DNA of 64,000 bases from Megalobrama amblycephala (GCF_018812025.1 NC_063052.1:17195414-17259413); one strand, 5' to 3'. Counted from the first letter of the stretch, positions 36,691 to 47,535 are shown. Numbers and translations: made by a program. Notes: generated by a model from the sequence alone, not told the origin.

Positions 36691-37166
36691 CATCCTGCAA
36701 ACCCTGCAATTTCACAGTCTAGACTACAAACACTAGCACTACGTTTTGTAACAACAAGCTTTAACTCAGTATCTCTCAAAGCTCACACATCTGTGAGGAT
36801 TGTGGCCCACATTGATGTATCCTGACACAACGAGTTATGCAAAGAGAAAAACCTCTGAGATCAATGACAGACAGGCGATTAAATGTTTAAACATTTAAGA
36901 TAAACAATTTTGAGATTTTTGACTCAGTGTTTTTTACTCATGTCAATAAATCAATAGAATTCTGGGGTAGGCAATGCCATTAAGGATCCATCTGTTGTAT
37001 TTTTCATTGCTCGGGAAACGAAGGACACATTTCGAGGTCACATTTGAAGGAGCCTTCGAATTGGGACAGCCTTCGTCTCGTCGCTGTGATGTAGGGTGTT
37101 CGATTCCAGGTTTTTTGGAGTCGACTCTAGTCCACTGTGGGAGTCGATGGAATCGACTCCTTGACT

Positions 37167-37350
37167 CCATTTACCATACATCAAAACAGCGTCATAAATA
37201 AGCCAAGATGGCAGTCCACACACTTAATTTATTTTTCCCCAACAAGAAGCCTTAAAATCCATTTACCATACATCAAAACAGCGTTATAAATAAGCCAAGA
37301 TGGCAGTCCACACACTTAATTTATTTTTCCCCAACAAGAAGCCTTAAAAT
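37167..37350. repeat. Two tandem 92-bp units differing at one base
   Basis: Units 37167-37258 and 37259-37350 start CCATTTACCATACATC and end AGCCTTAAAAT. The only difference seen is GCGTCATAAA against GCGTTATAAA, so the duplication is recent. Confidence 0.93.
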
Positions 37351-38254
37351 CGTTTAGCGAGACTGTCCAAATTAGTCCAATTTAGAGATGACTTGATGAG
37401 TAGCCTACTATCAATGTTGCTAATTGCCTATACCTAATTTTACCGAGAGAAAAGTCACGAAAAACATCTGTGGTCGAATATTATGTCAGAATTAAATAAA
37501 CGAGAAAGCAGGGATTCTTTAATGAATTCATATGATCGAGGGATGGCGCTAAACGCACATGATCATTGTCTTAAAAGTGCTTGGACATGAGAGTTAAAGA
37601 TACTAAAATTAATACAGTACATAAAAACTGCATACAATAATGTACACTTATTAATGTGTTTATTGTTAATGTGAGTTTTTTTTTAAATTATTTTTATGTA
37701 TGGTTAGTTTAATGAACTCTGTTAACTATGGAAAATCAAATCTATATTTATTGCAATAATATAAGGTACCATCAATACTAAAGCTGACGCGGAGGTATGT
37801 ATAATTACAAACTAAAGTCACTACGACTGTTATCTGTTTCTAAAGTAAGCTAAATGTATGTGACAAAGTTTCTGCGACAGCTCTCTGACGCGATTCGTCA
37901 GTGTCCGAATTCCTTTCGTTCACTCCTTGCTTAGTTTACTTAAAGGTCCCGTTCTTCGTGATCCCATGTTTCAAACTTTAGTTAGTGTGTAATGTTGTTG
38001 TTAGAGTATAAATAAAATCTGTACAATTTTAAAGCTCAAAGTTCAATGCCAAGTGAGATATTTTATTTAACAGAAGTCGCCTACATCGAACGGCCAGTTT
38101 GGACTACATCCCTCTACTTCCTTCTTTAATGACGTCACTAAAACAGTTTTTTGACTAACCTCCGCCTACAGGAATACACAAAAAAGGGGGCGTGGTCTTG
38201 TTGCGCTCCCACGGAGAAGAGCAAGAGTTGCGTTTGTAGAGTGTGTTTGTCGCC

Positions 38255-38428
38255 ATGTCGTCGAAACGCTGTTATTTTCATCCCGCAGTCCAATCACCTT
38301 TGTTTGGCCTTCCCAGGGACGCTGTACTTAGAGATCAATGGTTACAATTAATGTTTAACTCGGTTCCCGAAAAGTATAATTGTGGTCTCCTTACTGCAAT
38401 AGTTAATGTTGGACTGCAGTGCACATAA
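38255..38428 (+). pseudogene. THAP-like domain fragment in the Kolobok-like element
   Basis: MSSKRCYFHPAVQSPLFGLP then RDAVLRDQWLQLMFNSVPEK. The FGLPRDxxLRDQWLxxM block matches the zinc-dependent DNA-binding THAP fold (FP.D..LR..W). The C2CH zinc ligands are incomplete and the frame closes after about 57 residues, so this is not a working gene. Confidence 0.5.
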
Positions 38429-38481
38429 TGGCCACAAGAGGGGACTATGTTTATGTATGGCTGTTTTCCGTATGAGGTACT

Positions 38482-39610
38482 TATGGCAAGCCGTTTTAAC
38501 ATTTAACAGCTAGACTGGATATGCGTTGCGGATATCTGTATTTCAGTTTTGCCTCGTCGAAAAGAACATTTCGGATGTCCGCAACTACATTCTTCCTATC
38601 CGTAACTGTCATTTCAGATATCCACAAAGACATTCTTCCTAGGACAAATGACGTCACTTTTGCCATTCATTTGTATGGGGTTTATCATTACAGATATCTA
38701 CAATTCAGTTGCAGATATCCACTATGTGAATTACGGATATCTGTAACTGAATTGTAGATATCTGTAATTCCAGTTTGAGATATCTACAATTTGATTCTGA
38801 CTAGTCACAACTCCAGTTCAAGATATCTTTAATTCAACTCAATTCAAGATATCTACATGTTCCTTTTCAGATATCTCAAATTAAGTTTTGACTAGGCGAA
38901 ATGACGTTGTAGATATCTGTAACCGGAGTTACGACTAGTCAAAATGGAGTTGTAGATATCTCAAACTGGAGTTAGGGATAGTCATAATTTAATTGTAGAT
39001 ATCTATTATCAAGTTATGGATATCTTGAAATGAATTTTGATTAGAGATATCTGAAATTTGAGATATCTGTAACTTTCGTTCCGCCTAGTCAAAATGTAAT
39101 TGCAGATATCTCGAATTAGAGTTTTGACTAGGCGAAATGACGTTGCAGATATCTTTATGCACATCAGGCTGGCACGTTTAGGCGGGAGCAGAGCGTGTTG
39201 TTGTTCTAATCGTTCAAATCGCGCCTGTTAACTCGTAATTAGCACTGATTGGCACCATGCCATAATCACTAGTCATAATGACGTTTGAGATATCTTTAAC
39301 CTTCATTCTGCCTAGGCAAAACTGAATTACGGATATCTGCAATTGTCATTTAAGATGTGTGACGAGTTGAATGTCGTTTTCAATGACGTCATTGCAGATA
39401 TCTGTAATTCAGTTTTGCCTAGTCAAAACTGCATTGCAGATATCTCTATCTGTCGTTTCGACTAGTCACAATTACGTTACGGATATCTCGAATGACAGTT
39501 CCGACTATCCAAAATGTAATTACGACTAGTCAGAAAGACGTCGGTGATATCTACAACGTTAATTCCGGATAGTCGAACTTAACTTTTAAATGTTAAAACG
39601 GCTTGCCATA
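38482..39610. mobile_element. Inverted-repeat element carrying a ~21.4-bp phased array of GATATC and CTAG palindromes
   Basis: A 25-bp terminal inverted repeat without mismatch (TATGGCAAGCCGTTTTAA..., 38482-38506 and 39586-39610). The flanks GGTACT and GGTATT suggest an imperfect 6-bp duplication. Between the arms GATATC occurs 24 times in about 1.02 kb. Most spacings are 21-22, 42-43, 64-65 or 86 bp, and the intermediate slots hold CTAGTC, CTAGGC, CTATCC, CTCGTC or GATGTC. There is no coding frame. A gap at 39,155-39,285 breaks the array. The superfamily is not recognised. Confidence 0.85.
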
Positions 39611-41020
39611 GGTATTACTCTTCTGAGTGAGTGCTAACGTTGTACATTTTCTGTCGCTGCTTGTGGAGATTAAAGAGTTCAGTCTCTCGGGAATTATTGT
39701 CTTTTGTGTTCATTCGGCACAACACCACAATAATCCACATGTAAAACTATGTGCATTGTGCAGCACACGTTATGGTAAGAGGCGTGACCTTTCTGGGCAA
39801 GGAGCGCTCTCTATGGCTCTGGGTGCGCTCAGAGCTGTCGAATCACAACACAGGAACCGCTGGCACAATCAGAACTCGTTACGTATTTCTGAAGGAGGGA
39901 CTTCATAGAACAAGGAAGTCATCAGCCCGTTTTTATGACAGTGGAAACAGCGGTATACAGATAAGTAAATTATGTGAAAAATACTGTGTTTTTTTACACG
40001 CGAAACATGAACACATGTTATATTGAACACTATAAACACAATCAAAGCTTCAAAAAACCACGAAAAACGGGACCTTTAAACATAGACATTATGCACTTAA
40101 CTGCCATGCATTATGTAGCCTGGATTCGAGAATCAATAAACAAGTGAGCGATTCCGGACACAGCAACAGAGTCGACACCCAGAGTGACGGGAAAACAGTT
40201 AAAGTACAGTCAAAGGTATATTTCAAGTATAGAGCTTGGCAAGCTACGTCACTGCGCGTTGCATTCTGGGTAGTCGCCGCCATGTTTTATGTCACGCTCA
40301 GGAGCGTACAATGACAATAAATACAAATCACCAGATGAAAAAACGACTTTATTTACGTAATTTTTTTAAAGAGCTGCTTGTACTTACTGAAAATAAATTG
40401 ACTAATATTTGAATCTCTTGTGTTCATTCGATCGCTCAGTCGTGTGGCCAGGACACGATATACACACGCATAGAAATCATACTGACGCCTTCTATCGGAC
40501 CACACACAGGACAATAGAGATTTCTCTATTTCAGTTTTTAATAACTAAGTGGCACCGATATATCTGCCAGATAAAATAATAAACACAATATAGATTGATC
40601 TCAGCCAGCATATCATCATATCACCCTGATTTCTTCATGTTAAAGCATTAAGGGATAGCATAACAGCATGATCCTACTGTAATGCAGCTCTGAAATTAAT
40701 TATATTGTGGAATCGCTACATCAAGTAAGTTTTACTGGACCTAAATGGAATAAATACAGGATTTCTTACCGAGACAAGCTGAACAATGAATCAGAGGTTT
40801 ATCAACACGGAGAGTGATCGCAACTAGGCCTAAATCACAAATTACATTTCTAAACGCGTTTTCGTATATTATTCATGGCGTGAGCTCGTACATATTCAAA
40901 CGGATCAGAAGTTATTAATCTGTAATAAATACAAATGACAAAGCCAAATTTTGGTCAAAATTATTTTGAGTTTCACTTTCACCATTGTGTTTCTAAGCCG
41001 GAAGGCAGAAAATGAGGATA

Positions 41021-42305
41021 ACAGAATCAGAATCAGAAAGAGCTTTATTGCCAGGTATGTTGTTTACACATACTAGGAATTTGTTTTAGTGACAGAAGCT
41101 CCACAGTGCAACAGAGTAACAGCGACAAGACAAGACACATAATAAAAAGAATAAAATAATAATATACAAATTTACAAGATAGACAAAGTGCAAAAAAAGC
41201 AAAAGACAATATATATTATAGACAATTGTATGTACAATTATGTGTGCAAATTGAGATATAAATAAGTGTTTTAAGTAAATAATATGTAATAGTGTTGTGT
41301 GTTCCGTGTTTGTCAAGTGTTCATGAGATGGATTGCTTGAGGGAAGAAACTGTTCCTGTGTCTGGTCGTTCTGGTGCTCAGGGCTCTGTAGCGTCGACCG
41401 GATGGCAACAGTTCAAAGAGGGAGTGTGCTGGATGTGAGGGGTCCAGAGTGATCTTCTTTGCCCTTTTTCTCACTCTGGATAAGTACAGTTCTTGGAGAG
41501 TGGGGAGGGTTGTGCCAATGATTCGCTCAGCAGACCGGACTACCCTCTGTAGTCTTCTGAGGTCAGATTTGGTAGCTGAGCTGAACCAGACGGTAATTGA
41601 AGTGCAGAGGATGGATTCAATGATGGCAGAGTAGAACTGTTTCAGCAGCTCCTGTGGTAGGTTGAACTTCCTCAGCTGGCGAAGGAAGTACAACCTCTGC
41701 TGGGCCTTTTTCACAATGGACTCGATGTGGTTGTCCCACTTCAGGTCCTGGGAGATGGTGGTGCCCAGGAACCTGAATGACTCCACTGCAGTCACAGTGC
41801 TGTTCATGATGGTGAGTGGGGGGAGAGCAGGTGGGTTTTTCCTGAAGTCCACGATCATCTCCACTGTCTTGAGCGTGTTGAGCTCCAGGTTGTTAAGACT
41901 GCACCAGACAGCCAGCTGTTCAACCTCCAGTCTGTAAGCAGACTCGTCACCGTCCTGGATGAGGCCGATCAGTGTGGTGTCATCCGCAAACTTCAGGAGC
42001 TTGACAGAGGGGTCTTTAGAGGTGCAGTCGTTGGTGTAGAGGGAGAAGAGCAGTGGGGAGAGCACACAGCCCTGAGGGGCGCCGGTGCTGATGGTGAGGG
42101 TGCTGGATGAGAATTTCCCCAGCCTCACTAGCTGCTGCCTGTCTGTCAGGAAGCTGGTGATCCACTGACAGACAGAGGTGGGCACGGAGAGCTGAGTTAG
42201 TTTAGGCTGGAGGAGTGATGGGACAATGGTGTTAAAAGCAGAGCTGAAGTCCACAAACAGGATCCTCACATAAGACCCTGGTCTGTCCAGATGCTGGAGA
42301 ACATG
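41021..42305 (-). mobile_element. 5'-truncated non-LTR retrotransposon (CR1/L2/Rex superclade)
   Basis: The 3' end at about 41021 carries short AGAATC-type repeats next to AAAGAGCTTTATTGCC, typical of this LINE group. The 5' break at about 42305 leaves only the reverse-transcriptase C-terminal half. Confidence 0.75.
41313..42305 (-). pseudogene. Reverse transcriptase, truncated, open over about 330 codons
   Basis: Conserved RT blocks in order: [13 protein letters not shown] (motif A), [19 protein letters not shown] (motif B) and [13 protein letters not shown] with the catalytic FADD (motif C), then [19 protein letters not shown] and the C-terminal [12 protein letters not shown] block ending at a stop at 41315-41313. 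The open frame extends upstream to 42422, but residues before about 40 are unrelated flanking DNA. The endonuclease and N-terminal RT are missing. An intact frame over the remainder suggests a young insertion. Confidence 0.8.
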
Positions 42306-42314
42306 CTTAACGTG

Positions 42315-42600
42315 AAAAAGCTTAACGTGGCTTAATTTACTAATGGTGTTTACTACAGAAAAGCAGATGAGCCCAGAATATGAACGCACATTTAACACCA
42401 TTTTCCTCCCATAAAGAAACACTTAATGGACAGTGACTTAACGTACGACGGGTTCTGTTCATATTCTAGGCTCATATCTGCTTTGCTGTAACTGTTACTT
42501 ACAGTTTCTATGGGAGGAAAACGTGAAATTAAACGCGTTGCGTTCAAATTCTGGGCTATTAGTATGATGTTTACTTACATTACGCCACGTTAAGCTTTTT
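42315..42600. mobile_element. Small foldback element (AAAAAGCTTAACGTGGC ends)
   Basis: AAAAAGCTTAACGTGGC at 42315-42331 is inverted at 42584-42600, and TTTCCTCCCATA is answered by TATGGGAGGAAA. About 286 bp, mostly self-complementary. Confidence 0.7.
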
Positions 42601-43041
42601 AGAATGTCCCGAAAATGGGACAAAATGGCGCTCCATTTCACATTCGTTTTCCACGCTGGTCAGTATATGCATATAGTTCATACCACAGCCAGCGTTCACC
42701 ATTCTAATATGTTTTTAACTGTATAATATAAATTTTAACATCTTCCTCCACTATTTCCCAGTCTCTACTGTACTGTCCGTGACCTAATGTCCCAGAATGC
42801 AATGCGCTGCTGACGTCACGTTCCCAGACTCTATACTGTAGTCGACTCCAAAAGAGTCGATTCCTGTGCTGAAGTCGACCCCGACTCTGGGCCTATTCAG
42901 AGTCGAGGAATCGACACTTTTGGAGTCGACTCCCCATCACTACTGTGATGCAATCGGCCTTCGATTGTGGCCTTCAAAGGATGCAGCCTCTGATTTGAGA
43001 CACACAGCTACTTCTTTTTTTCTCTCTCTCTTTTTTTTTTT

Positions 43042-43478
43042 TTAAAGTGGAACTCAGTAAGATTTGCGAAGCTCCCCCTACAGGTTCCTTCAGTGAATCA
43101 CACTGTCGTAAATACTCCAAGCGCAGCTCTGGACTACAACGACTACAACACTCACCAGCGCAGTAGTTTTGCAAATACAGTACAAGAAATCTCGATGGAG
43201 GTGGGTAATTTTCGAAATTGTCTTATAAAGTCATAATATATACATTGGTTTTGAATTACCGTAAAGCATTTTGGTACTCTCGCGTGAACGTGAACACGAG
43301 GCGAGATTGTGTCAGGTCGGTGCAGCTCAACTTGCAAGTGCTGTTTTCTGGCGTAGACGTGCCAGAGGGGGTTAGTGCTCGTTTCAAACACACCACTACA
43401 AGTCAATTAACCATCGTAAGGACTTAGAAAACTATGAAAACTTTATGAAGGTAAAAAAGTTACTTAGTTCTGCTTTAA
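43042..43478. mobile_element. TTAA-bounded MITE, 0.43 kb
   Basis: TTAAAGTGGAACTCAGTAAG at the left and TTACTTAGTTCTGCTTTAA at the right are imperfect inverted repeats, each including TTAA. Confidence 0.6.
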
Positions 43479-43519
43479 TTGTATACAATAACATTAGAAA
43501 TAGTAGTATGCTGCGATGT

Positions 43520-44313
43520 TTAAAGGGTTAGTTCATCCAAAAATGAAAATTGTCATTTATTACTCACCCTCATGCCGTTCCACACCCATAAGACCTTCGT
43601 TCATCTTCAGAACACAAATTAAGATATTTTAGTTGAAATCCGATAGCTCCGTGAGGCCTCCATAGGGAGCAATGGACACTTCCTCTCTCAAGATCCATAA
43701 AGGTACTGAAAACATATTTAAATCGGTTCATGTGAGTACAGTGGTTCAATATTAATATTATAAAGCAACGAGAATATTTTTGGAGCGCCAAAAAAACTAA
43801 ATAACGACTTATTTAGTGATGGCCGATTTCAAAACACTGCTTCATGAAGCATCGGAGCCTAAATGAATCAGTGTGTCGAATCATGATTCAGATCGCGTGT
43901 CAAACTGCCAACGGCTGAAATCACGTGACTTTGGCGCTCCGAACAGCAGATTCGACATACTGATTCATCTGTGCTCCAATGCTTCCTGAAGCAGTGTTTT
44001 GAAATCGGCCATCACTAAATAAGTTGTTATTTAGTTTTTTTGGCGCTCCAAAAATATTCTCGTCGCTTTATAATATTAATATTGAACCACTGTACTCAGA
44101 TGAACTGATTTAAATATGTTTTTAGTACCTTTATAGATCTTGAGAGAGGAAGTGTCCATTTCTCCCTATGAAGGCCTCACAGAGCTATCGGATTTCAACT
44201 AAAATATCTTAATTTGTGTTCTGAAGATTAACGAAGATCTTACGGGTGTGGAACGGCTTGAGGGTAAGTAATAAATGACAGAATTTTCATTTTTGGGTGA
44301 ACTAACCCTTTAA
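43520..44313. mobile_element. Large palindromic foldback element (0.79 kb, arms of about 390 bp)
   Basis: TTAAAGGGTTAGTTCATCC is answered by GGGTGAACTAACCCTTTAA. The arms pair across almost the full length, for example CTGTACTCA with its partner, AATATTAATATTATAAAG, GCGCCAAAAAAACTAAATAA and GATGGCCGATTTCAAAACAC. The centre is near 43,915. No coding frame. Confidence 0.85.
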
Positions 44314-44336
44314 CCCTTACAAAAAATAAGTTTATT

Positions 44337-45050
44337 TCAAGTTCATTATATTAAGTATACTTAAGTAAAAATCATGATTTTTTTTAAAAGTATTCTTGGC
44401 CTGGTTTCACAGACAGGGCTTAGATTAAGCCAGGATTAGGCCTTAGTTCAATAAGGACATTTAAGTAGCATTTTTAAACATGTCTTAGAAAAAAAAAACA
44501 TTACTAATGTGCATCATGAGTCAAAACAATGCTACTAACATATTTTAAAATATGTCAGCGCAAGTTGCTTCCAGTTAAAGTCTGGGACTAGGCTTAAGCC
44601 TTGTCTGTGAAACCAAGGGAATATCATATGTAAGTAATATCAATGTACTAGTAGTATACTTGTAAGTGTACTATTTCAATACTACTTGAGACTAAATTGG
44701 ACCACTTTTTAGTGTATAAAAGTATACTTTTAAGTATACTTTACATGTTACAGAAGTAAACTTTGAGTACACAACTAGTTTACAATATGTTTTTGATTTG
44801 CACTGCAATTATAAACTTATAGGTCTACTGAAAGTTTACTAGTTAAATACTTGTAGCACATTTTTTAGTTTATGAAAGTACACTTTGAAGTATACTAGTA
44901 TACTAGTTTAGAAGTTTTATACTACAAGTTTTCTTAAAGTGAACTTAACATCATTCTTATAGTTTACTTATATATTATTTTTGCTACAATGTTCCTATTT
45001 AGGTATTCATTTTTATACTTGAAATATACTTTTGACTGTACTTTAACTGT
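44337..45050. repeat. Degenerate AGTATACTT palindrome cluster, split by a MITE
   Basis: AAGTATACTTAAG, AGTATACTTGTAAGTGTAC, AAAGTATACTTTTAAGTATA and AGTATACTAGTATACTAG recur on both sides of an insert at 44,400-44,615. It looks like a transposon whose interior is built from short palindromes, as at 38,482, but with less regular spacing. Confidence 0.6.
44400..44615. mobile_element. Short foldback MITE (TGGTTTCACAGACAGGGCTTA)
   Basis: CTGGTTTCACAGACAGGGCT at the left, inverted as GGCTTAAGCCTTGTCTGTGAAACCA-type sequence at the right. A second copy is at 47,296-47,535. Confidence 0.7.
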
Positions 45051-45449
45051 TTTCCCGTCATTGTTTTTTTTTCCCCCAAAAAATGTTCATGGCCCCCAGA
45101 ATATTTTGTTGTATGAACATGCAATATATCAAAAGAAAGAACAGAGGATCTGCTTTAAATGTATACGTTTTTCTAGCTTTGTGCATCATTTTTTTAACAT
45201 TTGAATGTGGGTGTTTTTTTGTTGTTGTTTTTTTAAAGCAACATTTTAACTTTTGAACAAAAAGCTTGCGCAAAATTAACAAAATTATCCTTATGCAGGT
45301 GACGAAGTAAGTACAGTGAAGTCTTCGGTGTTTATTTCCGAATGCCGGCTCAGTATTGGCCAAAGCTGGACGACGCTTGCGTGTGATGCTGACGCAGGAG
45401 CGTACAACCTGGAAGCGCTGGACGTAAACAACGTATGAGAATGACACAG

Positions 45450-46375
45450 TAGAGGTGGGCAGATCGATACTAATATCGATAATATCGATACCAACGTTGG
45501 TATCGGTATTGATCGATACCAACGTGAAAATATCGATACTTAAGTTTCAGTTTCTCTCGTTTTGCGACCTGGCCGTGTTTGTCAAAATGCTGCTGCTGTC
45601 ACAGAGCAGAGCAAGCTCTCAAGAGTGCTGCTCGTGCTCGACACTGCTCTCCTCCCCCTCTCCTGTGTTGTACCGTCACGTGACTCACCACTAGCGCTAC
45701 CACCAGCAGTCAGGCGCGCGCGCGCCGCTCAGCCGCGCATTTCTAACAGCAGTCAGTCAGAGTCTATGGTCAGAGGCGGAGAATGGCAGCAGAGAGAAAG
45801 AGGAGCGTTGTATGGTTGTATTTTCAGGCCGAAAATGAGACAACAGCGACTTTTACCATTTGTATAAAGTCTTTAAAATTAAGTGGCAATACAGCTAATT
45901 TGTACAAACATATGAAAAATCACGGACCAGAAAATGCAGAGCTGCAGAAACGGAGAGAGGAGGAGAAAAATCCCCCTACCCCTTTGTGACTTTGTTTATT
46001 TAAGAAAAAAATCCTGAAAAGAAGTGCACTAAAGAGGAGAAACATTTTTTGTTAACATGCTACTTGAAAAGAGAATTTGTTTTTACATTTTTTTATATTT
46101 GTGAAGTAATCATTTTGTAACTTTGTTTATTTAAATAAAACAGAAGTAACCAAAAGTTGTTTCTGAACAAAAGCTTTTGTAGTACTGATTAATAACCCAA
46201 AATGCAAATCACAAAAACAAATTAAAAGTCATGAAAATTCATTTAGATTTAGGTTGAAGACGCATCCACCTTAATTATTAAAAAGTATCGGTATTGGTAT
46301 CGGTATCGGCGATACTGGCCCTGTATTTACTTGGTATCGGATCGATACCAAATCTAGCGGTATCGCACACCTCTA
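45450..46375. mobile_element. hAT element nested in a foldback element, exact 8-bp duplication
   Basis: TAGAGGTGGGCAGATCGATA to GGTATCGCACACCTCTA, flanked by TGACACAG on both sides (45442-45449, 46376-46383). The paralogous locus at 61,875 reads GAGAATGACACAGAAGAG uninterrupted, which proves the insertion point. Contains a BED-finger frame. Confidence 0.92.
45783..45989 (+). pseudogene. BED zinc-finger fragment of a hAT transposase
   Basis: MAAERKRSVVWLYFQAENET then ICIKSLKLSGNTANLYKHMK and NHGPENAELQKRREEE. S.VW..F, the Cys, and SGNT.NL..HM..H form the ZBED consensus. The first zinc Cys of the usual CxxC is replaced (TFTIC), and the frame ends before the catalytic domain, so it is a leftover first exon. 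Confidence 0.65.
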
Positions 46376-47295
46376 TGACACAGAAGAGCAGATATTGTTG
46401 AATAAAGTCGTTATTTTTGTTTTGTTTTTGTGCACAAAAGTGTTCTCGTTGCTTCATAAAACGAAGGTTGAACCACTGCAGTCATGTCGATAGTTTTAAA
46501 AATGACTTTACTACCTTTCTGGACCATAAAAGTGTTGATTATATTGCTGTCTATGGACGAGTCATAGCCCTCTCGGATTTCATCAAAAAATATCTTAATT
46601 TGTGTTCCGAAGATGAATGAAGGTCCTACGGGTTTGGAACGACATGAAGGTGAGTAATTTTTGGGTGAACTAACCCTTTAAGTTCCTTTGTTTCCTCAAT
46701 TTGGTTCAGTTGTAGTTTGTGAATCATGCATACTGTTACATCCTTAATGGATTACCCTGTGTATATTCTTTTATTAAATACCTATATGTTAGAACTTTCT
46801 GCCTCATCTTTGTCTTTGGGACTTTTAAGACTGTGACAAGTACACTTCAATAAACTTTGTTGTTATTGTTGTAAGGGAATCCATTAAGTGGTGTGATCTT
46901 GAATATAAAAATGTCCACCAAACATCCACCACCAGAGGACACTCCTCCCTAGTCCTCCCGAATCACAAATATACATTTCCCATAAACCTTTGCCTGGACT
47001 CAGTATTGTGTGATTACATCCACCTGTGCATCATTACCTTGTTAACCCAGCCTATAAAAGCCATGTGTCTTTTAATCAGTCTTTGTCAGTTGTTGTCTTT
47101 GTGAGGATGTGACATATTTTTTTCACCCTAGTGTCCTGGATTTCTTGTTTATGTTTGGATTATCTTTTGTTTTATTAAATTTCTGTTTGCATTTGGATCC
47201 AGCCTGTCCTCTTCCCTGCACTGACTACGTTACCAAAGACTTTTGGTTATTTTGTATTTTCAGTCCAATTTTGTGTGAAAATGTGATCTTTTACC

Positions 47296-47535
47296 TCTGG
47301 TTTCACAGACAAGGCTTAAGCTAGTCCTAGACTAAAATGCATGTTTGAGCTGTTTTAACTAAAAAGCACCATATATTGACACACTGTATCTTAAAATATG
47401 TCAATGCCATTGTTTTGTCTCAATATGCACACCATTAATGTTTTCTTCTAGTGAACGTTTATAAAACCACTTAAATGCCCTAATTGAACTAAGGTTTAAT
47501 CCTGGGTTAGGCTAAGCCCTGTCTGTGAAACAAGG
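47296..47535. mobile_element. Second copy of the TGGTTTCACAGAC foldback MITE
   Basis: TGGTTTCACAGACAAGGCTT at the left and GCTAAGCCCTGTCTGTGAAA at the right, with AAATGCCCTAATTGAACTAA inside matching the other copy in inverse. Confidence 0.7.

Larger units (their letters stand above)
37944..40075. mobile_element. TTAA-flanked, THAP-containing transposon (Kolobok-like), interrupted
   Basis: AAGGTCCCGTTCTTCGTG after TTAA at 37940-37943 is inverted as CACGAAAAACGGGACC before TTAA at 40076-40079. A 4-bp TTAA duplication, a THAP-like frame and this terminal pair fit Kolobok-type elements. A 1.13-kb element is inserted at 38482-39610, leaving about 1.0 kb of original sequence. Confidence 0.7.
37092..42942. 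mobile_element. hAT element expanded to 5.85 kb by nested insertions
   Basis: Starts TAGGGTGTTCGATTCC and ends GGAGTCGACTCCCCATCACTA; GGAGTCGACTC is shared in inverted orientation near both ends. The 8-bp duplication CTGTGATG is exact (37084-37091, 42943-42950). Sequence on the two sides (GGAGCCTTCGAATTGGGAC ... CGGCCTTCGATTGTGGCC) belongs to one older repeat. It contains the insertions at 37944-40075, 41021-42305 and 42315-42600. Confidence 0.8.
45312..46681. mobile_element. Foldback element, left end lost, interrupted by a hAT
   Basis: CAGTGAAGTCTTCGGTGTTT and ATGCCGGCTCAGTATTGGCC, then after the insert GATATTGTTGAATAAAGTCG, TTGAACCACTGCAGTCATGT and GGGTGAACTAACCCTTTAA. All are shared in order with 61,100-62,176. 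Confidence 0.75.

Noticed and set aside
38531..39551. Possible CRISPR-like or satellite array
   Set aside because: Repeats are only 6-8 bp palindromes with variable linkers, there are no direct repeats of 20 or more bases, and the setting is a vertebrate genome.
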